Assembly: GCA_019973155.2 (NCBI GenBank)
Contig: BPQB01000015.1
Coordinates: 186,001 to 250,000, forward strand
Length of the DNA stretch: 64,000 nt
From: Phanerochaete sordida
Taxonomy: Eukaryota > Basidiomycota > Agaricomycetes > Polyporales > Phanerochaetaceae
Direction: 5' to 3'
Shown: in pieces, positions 11,638 through 22,745 of the stretch
Layout of the letters: each line of letters begins with the position of its first letter
Position numbering within the stretch: the stretch's first letter is position 1
The notes under the pieces: model-generated
What the model was told of the DNA's origin: nothing
Databases searched by the model: none
The model's input: the letters and a program-made list of their open reading frames with translations, nothing else
Position numbers and translations under genes: made by a program

Positions 11638-13525
11638 TCACCGCACCCACGCGCCGACCTCGCGCGTGACGTAGTGCCAGATGTACTCCGTCCAGCCCTC
11701 GATGACGCCCGAGCCGGACATGAGGTGCAGGCAGTCGCCGCCCGCGTGCTGCAGCACACACACATATCAGCGTCGCGTCGCGTGCGCGAACAGGAGAGGA
11801 CGTACCGCGTCGGGCCGCAGCAGCGCGGGCCGGTCTATCGGCAGGAAGTGCACGTCGCGGAAGGTCTTGCTGCCGAGCACGGCCTGTGGGAGGGGTGAGC
11901 AGGCGCGCAAGTGAGATGGACACGGCGCACGCACCTGGAAGAGCTGGTTGAAGAGCTTGATCTGCCCCCAGTTGTACGGCAGCACGCTGTCCGCCTGCTC
12001 GTAAGTCTTCCAGGGGTGGAAGATGTAGTGGCAGCCATCGTGCCCGGGCAGGTACGCGCGGACGACGACCTGGCGGCGGCGCCCGCCCTTCGTGACCGCG
12101 CCGCCGCCCTCGGCCGCGTCGGGCGCGCGCTCGGCGCTCGTGAGCCACTGCTGCGCGAGGCGCGCCCAGACGGCCATCGCGTCGCTGAAGAACGCGAGCA
12201 CGTTCTCGATCCCGTCAAACGGCAGGTCCGGGTCGCGGAGCCCGTGGAACGTGCCCGGCGTCCAGTGCCCCGCCGTACTGACGATCATCGTGCCGTAGTT
12301 CGCCTGTGGGAGCGGCGCCGTGAAGATGGAGAGGTACTCGCTCGGCGGGATCTCCCACACTTGGTCGCCGCCGAGCAGGTCAAAGTTCTCCTGGGATGCA
12401 TGGTACGGCTGGGTCGTGCGGTAGAGCTCGACGAGCTGGTCTGACGAGAGCAGCAGGTCGACGCGGCGGAAGGTCACGAGCGGGGTGACGGAGATGTTGA
12501 AGCCTTCTGGCAGCTGCAGCTTCTCGACGAGCGGCGACTTGGGGTTGAGGTACAGGTTCTGTGGCCAGGCGCGATCCCAGTACGGGTTGAGCGTGTAGTT
12601 TGGCGTTGCGATGACATGCGGGTAGAGTAAGCATGATAACGAGAAGAAGTGGTTCTCTGTTACGGAATCTGAAAATGCGTGAGTAAGGATTCGAGATGCG
12701 CACACGTTGCGGGATTGTCGAGATGACCTCGCGCTTCGGTCACAGCGCAATTGCGTTCAGGTCAGGCCCTATCGACAGGGACAGCACGAAGCAGACGGGT
12801 ACGCGCGGATAGGCATCGTTTGCTGAGGCAGATGCAGCCGCAAAGCGCACGACACACGCCCCGACTGCCGTCCTGTGTAGCTTCTGCACGCACAGCAGGT
12901 CGCCCGTGGATAGCCGGCCAACAACAGGGGTTGCTTCGTTCACGGCTGCGCACAGGGTGCGCTCGTCGGAACGTGCGCACCTCGGGAGCGCCAGTGTCAT
13001 AGGAAACTGACCAGCCAGTGATGGAAAAAAGATACGGTGTCCTTTCCCCGCACAGGAGGTGCAGGCGACGAGGGAATGCTCACCTCCAATAAGCAGCCAG
13101 CCACCCTTCTCGACGAGGTCTGCGACAAAGGCCTCGCGGTCCAGCTCGCGGACGTTGCACGTCGACGGGGGCGTCCATTTGTAGGCGGCGACCTCTGGGA
13201 AGCGGTCGAACTGGTCGTCGTCCGCGGCGAGATGCCACTTGTACTCGCGGTCGCTCGCGCAGCCCTGGAAGCCCTCGAACTCGAGGACGTCGGCGACGCT
13301 CGAGGCGTTCTGCTTGTGCGTCCGCGGCGGGTCACGGCGCGTCCACTGCCCGCTGGCCCACTGTTCGGGCGTGCACTGGCTGCGCTGGCGGACGGAGAAG
13401 ATGTCGGAGACGGAGGCGCGGAGGCCTGCGGACGACGGGTGGGTGGTGTAGAGCGTGAGGAGGAAGGTGATGACGGCGCCGAGCGCGACGACCTTGAGGA
13501 CGAGGCCGCGTTGCGTCCTGAGCAT
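11638..13525 (-). CDS. PC-esterase/TBL-like GDS protein (probable polysaccharide O-acyl-modifying enzyme)
   Basis: Four exons (13525-13084, 12668-11935, 11883-11806, 11748-11638) join to 454 residues. A short basic N terminus is followed by one membrane helix (LVLKVVALGAVITFLLTLY), so a type II Golgi or ER protein is likely. A Cys-containing region ending in GGWLLIG joins across the first intron to DSVTENHFFSL, which rebuilds the GDS nucleophile motif of the PC-esterase (Pmr5/Cas1p/trichome-birefringence-like) group. The C terminus carries HAGGDCLHLMSG, giving the DxxH half of the Ser-Asp-His triad. Plant and Cryptococcus relatives O-acetylate cell-wall or capsule polysaccharides; the acceptor here is unknown. 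The first intron is unusually long (415 nt) and happens to stay open in frame. An upstream in-frame Met at 13603 exists, but the Met at 13525 sits directly before the membrane helix. Confidence 0.75.
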
Positions 13526-15366
13526 GGTGGGCAGCGAGCAGCGGGGCGCGGCTAGCTGGCGTGGACGACGGCGAGGTCGGAGGATGGTGGTGGCAAGAAA
13601 CAAGAAAGCGCAAGGGGAGACATGGTCGTGAAACGGGATCTAGACCAGTGCCCCAGAAAGCGTCCGCGCCTCACGCGAAGGCAATTTGTGGGCGCGTATT
13701 TGCTGTTTTCGCCTCCCACGACGTCATTCCCCCGCAACGCGTAGCCACGCTTTCCCACGCACTCAATGCCGACCTGCAGGCCGCCGCCGCGCTCCTGTCC
13801 CGCACTCCGCCTCCATATTCTCCTTCAAAGCGACCTGCCCGCCCCGCAGGCGATCTCACTGCACGACGCACGTTTTGCAACTTTCTCGCGCAATTTTCGC
13901 TTCTTGACAACTCCCGGACCTCGCCATGCGGTCCAGAAGCCCTGATGCGACCCGACGGTCACCTGCAGTGCGGCTACTCTAGTTCCCGTTCGCGCCTTTG
14001 CCGTCGCTCGCACGAAGCGGCCTTTCTCGTCACCTTCACGTTACTTTCTGCTGCGCCTCCACTCGCATCCTTCGAAATAATATGGACCTGACGACGAGCC
14101 AAGCGCAAGTGGAACGAAACCGGCCTTCGGGGTTCTCCCCGGGATCAAGCTGGCGTGCGTGGGCCGTGCCTGGCACGACAACCTCTGACCCGTGCGTCGT
14201 CTAACCAGGATCGAATCGGTATAGTCCGTGTACGCGATACTGCGTATTGCTGACGTGTCCCGGATGAACTACCCACGACAAAGCCGACGAGCGCAGGACA
14301 AGTTTGGTGGCGGCCCTCATGCCGCGAAGTCGAAGAAAGTTGACGACTCTGCGATGGCTTCCAGCGAGCATTTGAGGGCCAGAAAGGTGTTATCTTCAGC
14401 GTGAGATGCCGGTGAGACAGCTGAAGACGAACAGGAGCCAGACTATTAAGAGTACGTCGTGACTCTTCGTCCTCTCTCTTGCCCCTGTGGATGGTGGACG
14501 ACTAGGGCACTTGACGTCTTTCTCTACGAGAAAGGGGACAATGAACATACCGCTCCAGGCAACTACGTCCCCTCCCCCTTTCGCGCATACACCTGTACCG
14601 GTACCAGAAGCCTCCACGCCCTATTCTTCACGTCGCTATATGCGCCCAACATCGCTTCGCTCAACGTCAACCACCCTCTCACGCCTGTCCGAACGCCGAA
14701 ATTGGACGCCTGCGCCTGTCACTAAACTCTGCGGCCTAGGACGTATCTGCCGACACCTATAGCCCGGGACTACGGCGCAATGCCCTAGACAGCGGTACGC
14801 AGGCCGACCACACTTGGATCCACAGCGGTCAACCCAGTATTCGCGGGAGTCCGCCCAACGACCAAAGCTCGTCGCCGATCCTCGACTAGCCATGCTATCA
14901 TTGCACTGGCTTGCTCGCGGAGGTCGCTCCGATGGGCGACGACTTGGCAGCAGTGACATGGTCTGTGGACTTACTGTATGAGGCGAGCGACGTGCTCTGC
15001 ATGTAAACCCGTTGAGCCTAGTCGGATGTTTGGGCATGTGGATGCACTCTCGACGGGGTTTTGATTGAGGTATCCGTCATAGCACGTCTAGGGAACTCTA
15101 GATAGATGCAACAATATATCTTTGAAACCACATGATCATCGTGCAGCCCTAACTGGTGTCTCTCACCGACGGTGAGGAGTGCCAGAAGTCTCGTGCGCCT
15201 CTTCGTAGTATCCGGGGTCTCCTTTCTCGATATTTTACCCGGCGCTACTGGAGGATATTGTCGTCTTGGACTGTACCACCATCGCTGGGAACAGACGGTC
15301 AGTTAGAAGCAGACATACCTGCGTCTGGTGCCTCGCAGACTCACAAATACGCGTAGAAACGCGTAG
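13526..15366. other. Intergenic region between the PC-esterase gene and F-box 1
   Basis: The segment at 13600-14100 is GC-rich and probably holds the promoter of the minus-strand PC-esterase gene. Between 14450 and 15040 short frames exist on both strands (a Ser/Thr/Pro-rich one on plus, an Arg-rich one on minus) but none has a motif or exon partner. No gene is supported. Confidence 0.4.
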
Positions 15367-17046
15367 ATGAGGGCGAAGGAGCGACCCAGCGTCGACGTAA
15401 CGCGTCCCGCCGTCGACAAGCTCCCCGACGAGATCATAGCAGAGGTCTTCCTCGCTCTCGTCGACAGTTACGATGAGCAAATACGCGCGACGACCACACA
15501 GAAGAATGCGGGCGACGCGTACCCCTGGCTCGTGGTAACCCATGTGTGCGCGCGCTGGCGGGCCATCGCCCTCGACTTCCCGTTCATGTGGTGCCAGATA
15601 CTCGCATCGGGGAATAGCAAGCGACTGGAGAGGTTGACCACGTTCTTGAAACGCTCCAAAAACAGCCCAATTACGATCGCCTGCTCTGGTAACAGGCCGA
15701 AGCTGGACGCCCTCGACCTGCTTGCCCGGGAGACGCACCGCTGGAAGGAAGTCGCGGGGCTGAAGGTTGACAACATGTTCGTCGAGGCCCTCCGCGGAGC
15801 GCCACTGTCCCTGCCACTCGCCGAGCGCGTGTCCATCTCGTTTCGAGATGAGGTCCTAGACCTCGGCCTCTCCCGCGAGTCCAACCCCGTGCTCGACCCC
15901 GACTTGCCCTCCCTCAAGCTCCTTGTATGCACATCCTTCCCCTGGCCCGTCGCACGCACCTGGATCAAGCCCTCGCTGTTGGGTCTGAAGGTGTTTGGAA
16001 AGGGCAACTCAGCCGCCCCTCGCCCTGCTGTAGCGGAGTGGGTTGAGGTCCTCCGTTCCCTCCCCCAGCTCGAGCTCTTGATCCTGGACCACGCCATCGC
16101 GCGCTCGGACATGGCCGACGACGACTACATGGTAGAGGACCTCGAGAGCACCGTCGAGCTCCCGCGCCTCAAGTTTCTCGAGCTGAATGCCGGGGATACA
16201 CGGTCACTGAACGCCTGTGCATGGCTCGCCCGCCACATCCAGAGCCCCTGGCGGACACGCGTCAACATCGAGCTGGCGTGCCGCACACCGCTGCCGCCAG
16301 ACGTGTACCTCGTCTTCTTCATGTGCCTTTCCTACCGCATGGCGCACGTCGTGCACAGCGCGCTCGGTGACGGCCGGCTGTGCGACGTGCACATCGGGTG
16401 GTGCAACGACCAGTTCTTCCTGAACGCAGTCTCGAAGGACGAGGACACGGGCGCGGCGGACGTCGTGCTGCACACCGCGGTGCCCTCGGAGGACACAGAC
16501 GCGCCCGCCTGGCGGCACAGCGCGGAGCAGCTCTTCACGGACCTCGCGGGCGGGTGCGACCTCTTCTACGCGCTGCGGCTCGTCGTGCACAACCTCGGCA
16601 CGGACCCCGCGCCCTGGCGCGCGTTCGACGCGCGGCACCCCGCCGAGGCGCTCACGCTCTGGACGGAGGCGCTGCCCGCGTTCGTCAGCGCGATGGAGGG
16701 CGCGCTGCGCGCGCGCAAGACGTTCATGCCGCGCCTTGCCGCGCTCACCGTGAACCGCTTCCCGCCGAGCGCCCGCCTCCCGATCCCGCGCCCCGGCGTG
16801 CGCGTCGGGCGCAAGACGCGGCCTGTCCTACAGCGGCTCGCGGACGTGCTGTACGCGCGCGAGCAGGCGGGCTTCCCGGAGACGGACGTCGACCTGCACG
16901 GCGGGGAGGGGGACTGCGCGAGCCTGCAGACGGACGAGGAGATCATGGCGCGGCTCAGGAAGCAGACGGGCGTCCTGTGCGAGCACAGGGAACCCGGCAT
17001 GGTGATGCGTTTCGGATTGAACATGCAGCGCGGGCTGTTCGACTGA
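15367..17046 (+). CDS. F-box protein 1
   Basis: A single uninterrupted exon of 559 residues starts with MRAKERPSVDVTRP. The F-box begins about residue 19 with LPDEIIAEVFLALV and ends with WLVVTHVCARWRAIALDF, a typical Agaricomycete F-box-like core. The rest is a leucine-rich solenoid-like region with PSLKLLVC and LELLILDHAI repeats. F-box proteins recruit substrates to SCF ubiquitin ligases through Skp1; the substrate is unknown. The second half is markedly GC-rich. It is not a close copy of the other F-box genes here. Confidence 0.8.
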   Translation: MRAKERPSVDVTRPAVDKLPDEIIAEVFLALVDSYDEQIRATTTQKNAGDAYPWLVVTHVCARWRAIALDFPFMWCQILASGNSKRLERLTTFLKRSKNSPITIACSGNRPKLDALDLLARETHRWKEVAGLKVDNMFVEALRGAPLSLPLAERVSISFRDEVLDLGLSRESNPVLDPDLPSLKLLVCTSFPWPVARTWIKPSLLGLKVFGKGNSAAPRPAVAEWVEVLRSLPQLELLILDHAIARSDMADDDYMVEDLESTVELPRLKFLELNAGDTRSLNACAWLARHIQSPWRTRVNIELACRTPLPPDVYLVFFMCLSYRMAHVVHSALGDGRLCDVHIGWCNDQFFLNAVSKDEDTGAADVVLHTAVPSEDTDAPAWRHSAEQLFTDLAGGCDLFYALRLVVHNLGTDPAPWRAFDARHPAEALTLWTEALPAFVSAMEGALRARKTFMPRLAALTVNRFPPSARLPIPRPGVRVGRKTRPVLQRLADVLYAREQAGFPETDVDLHGGEGDCASLQTDEEIMARLRKQTGVLCEHREPGMVMRFGLNMQRGLFD

Positions 17047-17381
17047 CGCGCGAAGGACGATAGAAACTCACTCGGACTCTAACTTTATTCCTAACTATAT
17101 CTTGTACGCTGCTCGAAGCACTGCTTCCATCTTGTAGACTTGAAATATACATGATGTACCATCTGAACCTCCAGAAATGCCGCACGCTGCAGCCTGGCCT
17201 CACGCGCCAAAGCCGTAAACCTGACCAAGGAAGAAGACTCGCATTTGGATTGTTCCTACTAGCTAACCCACATTTTGTCGTACTGCTACTACTGCAACCA
17301 CGGCAAGAGGCCTGTAGGTGGGAGGGTAGTCAAGAAAAAACAATGATCACAGTGATCACCTTTGGAAACTCTATGTGTCGA

Positions 17382-18686
17382 CTACCAGACTTCGCTGAAC
17401 AAAAATGTGTCCCCAAACGTATCGACCCAGAGGCGCGGATCAACGTCAGGCAACCAGGTTTTGAGAATATAGTCGCGGCACTCTTCGGATGAAGGCTCAA
17501 ATAAACGCCAGTGCTTGTACATGGAGCATCCGATGTTGAGTCGTTTGAGCGAGGAAAGCCTCGCGAGCGCACCGTTGAACGCACGAACTTCCACGAACAA
17601 ACCCCAATCAATGCACGTCGGCACTGGTTCACTGTCCGACCACCCGCCAGTTGAGAGGACAAGACAGAGGTCTTGTAGCGTGGCGGGCGGCAGGCTAGTC
17701 ACAACATCTAGAGCTGCTGCGATGTGTCTGTTGTATGTCGTGATTTTGAGGCTTCGGAGGGACCACGCCTTCGGGAGCACAATCACAAACTCGGGGTCTA
17801 CAGCGCGAAGTCAGCTGCTGAGCCGAAGGACGACATGGCACTGCAACAAACCTCGCCACGAGCGCATCTCCAGAACAAGGGTGTGCAGGTTTTGTCCCAT
17901 GTAGACCAAAGCTTGCATGTTGAGGATTGAGTTCGCGTCGATGCCCATACAAATGTGTATTCTGCGGAGAGCTAGCGGCACCGAGGTGTTGCGAAGCCAT
18001 AGTATGACTGCGGGAGTGGAGGCGTCGGAGGAACACATGAAAGTGGAAAAATGGACATCGGATAGCTGGTGTTGACCGCTCTCTGCGCCCTGTGCTGGCA
18101 GACTCTCAATCTCGTTGCCAGTCTTGAACGCGGGGTATCCAGAGGGATTCACGCTCAATGTGGTGAGACAAGGTAACGCGAGGACAAGCCCGCTGAGATC
18201 TGGGATGTTGTCGGGCACGTAGGTCGGCAAGATAAGCTTTGTCACCGTCTGGCTCACTGGGAAGAGTGAAGCACAGAATGAAGGATGAATGCCCGAACCG
18301 CGGCCGCCTGTGATCCACAGCGCTTGCAAGTCCGATAACATAGGCAAGAGGAACTTGGCGACGGGACCCGTCGGCTTCGTGGCAGCGTTGAAACTTAGAT
18401 GTAGCTCCCGGACAAAGGAGCGGCTGTCGACGTCCTTGCGCAGAGCGCGAACGAGTAATTTGGCGTCATGGAAGGTACGCAAGACGCAGCACCTAAAGAG
18501 GCGGTACCGGCATCTGCGGAGGAAGGCTCTGCACGTCACCGCACAGGCCTTGAGCGTGTCGGAGCCGTCTATCATGTCGATCGCATGGTACCAGATGTCT
18601 ATCGGGACGTCTTCGAATAGTGGGACATGCCGAACGAGCGTTGATTCGCGGGTGTAGTCGTCGGCTCGATTCTTATCGGAGCCCAT
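17382..18686 (-). CDS. F-box protein 2
   Basis: Two exons (18686-17852 and 17797-17382) join in phase to 416 residues. The N terminus has VPLFEDVPIDIWYHAIDMI followed by CAVTCRAFLRRCRYRLF, an F-box of the shorter type that lacks the THVCRRW signature of its neighbours. Leucine-rich segments follow. I preferred the ATG at 18686 to upstream in-frame codons because the F-box then sits close to the N terminus, as in the family. Substrate unknown. Confidence 0.7.
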
Positions 18687-19034
18687 TGCTGTCGTGCCGC
18701 GTCCCGTCTGCTGAGCTCCAGTTCTCAAAGGAGTCACAGAATTATCATCGCAGGAGTGCACAAACCATTGAAAGGCCTGGATCTGCGGGGTACGTCTGCA
18801 GCCGGGTTGGTGGGCAAAGAAGGAGGAGCGAGGAGGAGCGCCGCGTGCACTGAGCAGAGGACCCCGGAAGAACCTCCGAGACCCCGAGTTCGATCCCGTA
18901 TGCTGCTGAACTGGACTGGCTATTATACGAAGTCCCAGTTCGGCGGCAGAATCCAACCAGAAAATCATAGAGTCGGTATATACGCAGAGCATCATTAACA
19001 TAGACATATTTATCCAGACAATATCGCCTCGGTA
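18687..19034. other. Flank shared with the tandem F-box pair
   Basis: This stretch lies just downstream of F-box 3 and resembles 20780-21041, just downstream of F-box 4. The shared core runs GAGGACCCC..., GAGACCCCGAGTTCGATCCC. The match shows that the duplication of the F-box pair included the 3' flank. Confidence 0.55.
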
Positions 19035-20729
19035 CTAACATGTCCCAAACAATGCCGGTAGTGACAAATCCTGATTCTCGTCCTCTTCGTCATGGAGCAG
19101 ATTATCTGTCTGAACGGCATGAGAGGAATCGCGCTGCGGTGCGGCGTTGTCCACCTTCCCATGACCGAAGCTGACGGAGGTCGGACCAAGCCCAAATGAA
19201 CGCCGCTCGTCGAAGGCATCTGCCAGCCGCTGCAGTAGCGGACGTTGCGCTTGTCCGACCTTCTGCTCCGGACGAGGTATCGGCAAACGGGATCTTCGGG
19301 GCAGGGTGCAGACGGTGAGGAAATCGAGCTCCGGCATGAACGCGCCAGGGTCGGCTTCCAGGGCGTCGAGGAAGGTGGGGAAGACCTTTCTCCCAATGAG
19401 GACCTGCGGGACAGGGGACGGCTTCAGGGCATCCCACATCGCGCGCCCCATTCCCAGGTTCACGAGGAGTAGCATCGATGCGTTGCAGAGCGAAGGACAT
19501 CCTCGCACGACATGCGCGACGAAGTCCTCCAGCGCTGGACGGTTCTCGGCGTCGTGCTGGGCGGGGAACTGCATGTCGAGCAGTGTACGTTCCGGCGTCG
19601 GTCCCATGTCTATAACCTTCATGTGAAGCCCGCGATCGACCCAGGAGAACCAAACCCAAATGGCGGAATCGTCCTCGGCGGGGCGGTTCGAGATCGATAC
19701 GCCCGTCTTCACTGCCATAGTGGTGAAAGGAGCTTCGCAGCCATGCACCTCGAGTTCCAAAGGTCTCTGGCACTCGATCTTCACCTCGGTGGACCATGGC
19801 GAGGCGATATGTGTGGACAAAGATACGCCTGCGCCCAACCCATTTTGTGAGCGCGCAACTATTCGCAGTGTGCGTAGGAAGGGTAGATGGATAAGTATCG
19901 GAGAGGGAGAAGCACCTGCGATGTCTTCATCGAGGCTAATATGGTCGAACGTGTTGCGAAGGACTAGCGTTTGCAGTGATGAAAGCGGTCGTAAGGCGGC
20001 GATCCAATCCGCGAGTGTGGCGGTGTGGAGATGGCTATGCCCAGAAACCTCCAGGTGTACAAGGGTAGGTACCATCCAAGTCTTGAAAACGGGCCAACGA
20101 ATGAAGTCACTGGTGAGCCTCTTGAGGGCCGGAAGGGAAGGATTCGTGATTTCGTTCAGGTTCTGGAAGGCAAAAAAGTTGCCGAAGTGCACGTCCAAAG
20201 TTTCGACAAGTGGCAGCTCGAGCTTCCTAACTTGAAGCTCTTGTAGCTCAAACATGAAATCGGGAGAGATCTCAAGAGTCGCCACGTTCCTCCAACGATG
20301 ACGCTGTTCCAGCACTTGTTTGAAACCGGGCTCGTAGTACCACGACGTGTTGAATGGTAGATCGACGTCAATGGGACAGGGCTGGGAGCGCTCGAGGAAC
20401 GCGTCGAGGCGGTGAAGCAGCTGTGACTTGGGAAATACACAGTGAATCCGAGTCCAGAGCACAGGGCATCCGAGCGCAGCCGTCCGCCACCGACGACAGA
20501 CGTGCGTGACGGGAATCCACTGATAGGACGGCGTGAAACTGGAGTGTACGAGGATGTTGAAAACTTCAAGAAGGATCTCGTCGGGTAGGGCTTCGATGGG
20601 AAGGAGAGTATTCCTGTAGCTGATGAGCGAGCGCAGGCGGTCTTGCGCGCGACGCACTTCATCTCGAGCTTCCGCGACCGCCGCGTCCGCGTCGGAGAGA
20701 TGTAGCAGGTTTGAGATGGTAGTCTCCAT
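19035..20729 (-). CDS. F-box protein 3 (tandem copy a)
   Basis: Single exon, 564 residues. An N-terminal helix rich in Ala, Glu and Arg (DADAAVAEARDEVRRAQDRL) probably forms a short coiled coil. The F-box follows at about residue 43 (IEALPDEILLEVFNILVHS, then VTHVCRRWRTAALGCPVLW). The C-terminal half has leucine-rich segments such as LPALKRLTSDFIRWPVFKTW. It is a clear tandem duplicate of F-box 4, similar along the whole length and in its flank. Substrate unknown. Confidence 0.8.
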   Translation of the reverse strand: METTISNLLHLSDADAAVAEARDEVRRAQDRLRSLISYRNTLLPIEALPDEILLEVFNILVHSSFTPSYQWIPVTHVCRRWRTAALGCPVLWTRIHCVFPKSQLLHRLDAFLERSQPCPIDVDLPFNTSWYYEPGFKQVLEQRHRWRNVATLEISPDFMFELQELQVRKLELPLVETLDVHFGNFFAFQNLNEITNPSLPALKRLTSDFIRWPVFKTWMVPTLVHLEVSGHSHLHTATLADWIAALRPLSSLQTLVLRNTFDHISLDEDIAGASPSPILIHLPFLRTLRIVARSQNGLGAGVSLSTHIASPWSTEVKIECQRPLELEVHGCEAPFTTMAVKTGVSISNRPAEDDSAIWVWFSWVDRGLHMKVIDMGPTPERTLLDMQFPAQHDAENRPALEDFVAHVVRGCPSLCNASMLLLVNLGMGRAMWDALKPSPVPQVLIGRKVFPTFLDALEADPGAFMPELDFLTVCTLPRRSRLPIPRPEQKVGQAQRPLLQRLADAFDERRSFGLGPTSVSFGHGKVDNAAPQRDSSHAVQTDNLLHDEEDENQDLSLPALFGTC

Positions 20730-21041
20730 TCTATAGGTGTGAATCGACTTAGCGAGCTGTTACGAAGCAACAATTTTACCGAATGCATCTGCAGCCAGGC
20801 GGATGCACAGCAAACAAGGAGCGCGCTCTGCTGGCGCACTGAGACGAACTAACGAGGACCCCAGAAGAATCCCTGAGACCCCGAGTTCGATCCCCAGGCA
20901 TGCTGTTATGAGCCTCAAGCGACTTGGACTGACTGTGAGATCAATTACGCCGCAGAGGACAGCAAGGGGATGGGGTAATCGATGGGATACGTAGAGTATC
21001 GTAACCATAGACATGTCTATGATTATAATATCGCCTCTGCG
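20730..21041. other. Second copy of the F-box pair flank
   Basis: Homologous to 18780-19034. It includes the motif GAGTTCGATCCC near 20890, which resembles a tRNA internal promoter B box, and an A-box-like TGGCGCACTGAG about 50 nt before it. The T-stem pairs poorly, so this is not a working tRNA gene. Confidence 0.45.
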
Positions 21042-22745
21042 CTAGCATGATCCAAACATTGCCAGTAGTGATAAATCATCTTCATCCTCTTCGTGACGCA
21101 GAGTAATACCTGCTTCAACAGCATCTGAAGCTTCTGAAGGATCACTCTGCTCAGCGACAATCTCTATCTCCCCATGACCCAAGTTGACGGAGGTCGGACC
21201 AAGCCCCAATGAACGTCGCTCCGCGAGAGCGTCTGCCAGCCGCTGCAACAGCTGACGCTGTGCTTGTCCGGCCTTCCGAGCTGGACGGGGCTTCGGCAAA
21301 CGGGATCGCCGCGGCAGGCTGGAGATGCTGAGGAAATCGAGCTCGGGCATGAACGCGCCGGGGTCGTCCTCCAGGGCATCGAGGAAGGCGGGGAAGGCCT
21401 TCCGCCAGATGAGCAGCTGGGGGACAGAGGACGTCTTCAGGGCGCTCCAGACCCTGCGCCCTGTGCCCAGGTTCGCGAGGAGCAGCCTCGACGCGCTGCA
21501 GAGCGAGGGGCCTGCTTGCACGACCCGCGCGACGATGCCGTCCACGGCTGCACGGTGGTGGTCGTAGCGCTGCACGGGGAGCTGCATGTCGAGCAGGGCG
21601 CGTTCCGGCGTGGATCTCGTGTCTAGCACCTTCATGTGGAACGCGCCGTCTATCCAGGAGAATAAAAGCGAGACGGCGGAATGGTCCTCGCCGATGGGGC
21701 GGCTCGAGATAGATACGCCCATCCTCGCTGCCATCGTGGCAAAGGGGACTTCGTATCCAGGCGCGTCGACTTCTAGAGGTCTCTGGGCCTCGATCTTCAC
21801 CTCAGTGTACCACGGCGAGACGATGTGTTCAGCTAGAGATATGCATGCGCTCAATGCGGTTTGTGGGAGCGCGACCAGTCGAAGTGTACGTAGGAAGGGT
21901 AGATGAATAGGTTCGGGAGATGGGGGAGCATTTGCGGTGTCTTCATCGAGCGCGAGATGATCGAATGTGTTGCGGAGAGATAGCGTTTGTAGCGATGAAA
22001 GCGGCCGTAAGGCATCGATCCAGTCCGAGAGCGATGTGGTGTGGAGATGACCATACCCAGAGATTTCCAGGTGTACAAGGGTAGGCACCATCCAGGTCTT
22101 GAGGACGGGCCAACGAACGAAGTTGCTGGTGAGCCTTTTCAGGGCCGGAAGGGAAGGGTTCGTGATTTCGTCCAGATCCCGGGAGACCCCAAAGTCGCCG
22201 AAGTGCACGTCCAGTTCTATGGCAAGTGGTAGCGCAAGCTTCGAGACTCGAAGTTCCGGGACCTCAAAAAGGAGGCCCGGGCCGATCTCAAAGGCCTTCA
22301 CGATCCTCCAGCGATGACGTTGTTCCAGGAGTCGTTTGAAACTGGTGTTGTAGCACCACGACATGTTGAGTGGTAAGTCGACATCGATGGGGCAGGACTG
22401 CGACCGCTCGATGAACGCATCGAGACGATCGAGCTGCCCTGAGTCTGGGAATGCGCAGTGCACCCGAGTCCAGAGCACCGGGCAACCGAGCGCAGCCGTC
22501 CGCCAGCGACGGCAGACGTGCGTGACGGCAAGCCACCCATATGACGGCCCGAAGGTGGAGTGCACGAGAATGTTGAAAATGTCGAGGATTATCTCCTCGG
22601 GCAGCGCTTCGATGGGCAGGAGGGTGTTCCTGTAGCTCGCGAGGGAGCGCAACCGTTCCTGCGCGCGGCGCACTTCCTCTTGAGCGTCCGCGATGGCTGC
22701 ATCCGCCTCGGAGAGCCGCAGCGCGGCTGCAGCTGTGGACTGCAT
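21042..22745 (-). CDS. F-box protein 4 (tandem copy b)
   Basis: Single exon, 567 residues from the ATG at 22745 (MQSTAAAALRLSEADAAIAD). An upstream in-frame Met at 22808 exists, but the chosen start matches that of F-box 3. Architecture is the same as the neighbour: short coiled coil, F-box IEALPEEIILDIFNILVHS with VTHVCRRWRTAALGCPVLW, then leucine-rich repeats-like segments. The two copies have diverged at many residues but keep almost the same length, so both may be functional. Confidence 0.8.
   Translation of the reverse strand: MQSTAAAALRLSEADAAIADAQEEVRRAQERLRSLASYRNTLLPIEALPEEIILDIFNILVHSTFGPSYGWLAVTHVCRRWRTAALGCPVLWTRVHCAFPDSGQLDRLDAFIERSQSCPIDVDLPLNMSWCYNTSFKRLLEQRHRWRIVKAFEIGPGLLFEVPELRVSKLALPLAIELDVHFGDFGVSRDLDEITNPSLPALKRLTSNFVRWPVLKTWMVPTLVHLEISGYGHLHTTSLSDWIDALRPLSSLQTLSLRNTFDHLALDEDTANAPPSPEPIHLPFLRTLRLVALPQTALSACISLAEHIVSPWYTEVKIEAQRPLEVDAPGYEVPFATMAARMGVSISSRPIGEDHSAVSLLFSWIDGAFHMKVLDTRSTPERALLDMQLPVQRYDHHRAAVDGIVARVVQAGPSLCSASRLLLANLGTGRRVWSALKTSSVPQLLIWRKAFPAFLDALEDDPGAFMPELDFLSISSLPRRSRLPKPRPARKAGQAQRQLLQRLADALAERRSLGLGPTSVNLGHGEIEIVAEQSDPSEASDAVEAGITLRHEEDEDDLSLLAMFGSC

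Noticed and set aside
11911..12444. 177-codon plus-strand frame
   Set aside because: It is antisense to exon 2 of the PC-esterase gene, which has clear family motifs.
16380..17063. 227-codon plus-strand frame and several antisense frames
   Set aside because: All lie inside the GC-rich second half of F-box 1 and are Arg-rich shadows.
20832..20900. tRNA gene
   Set aside because: A and B box-like motifs are present but the T-stem and acceptor do not pair.
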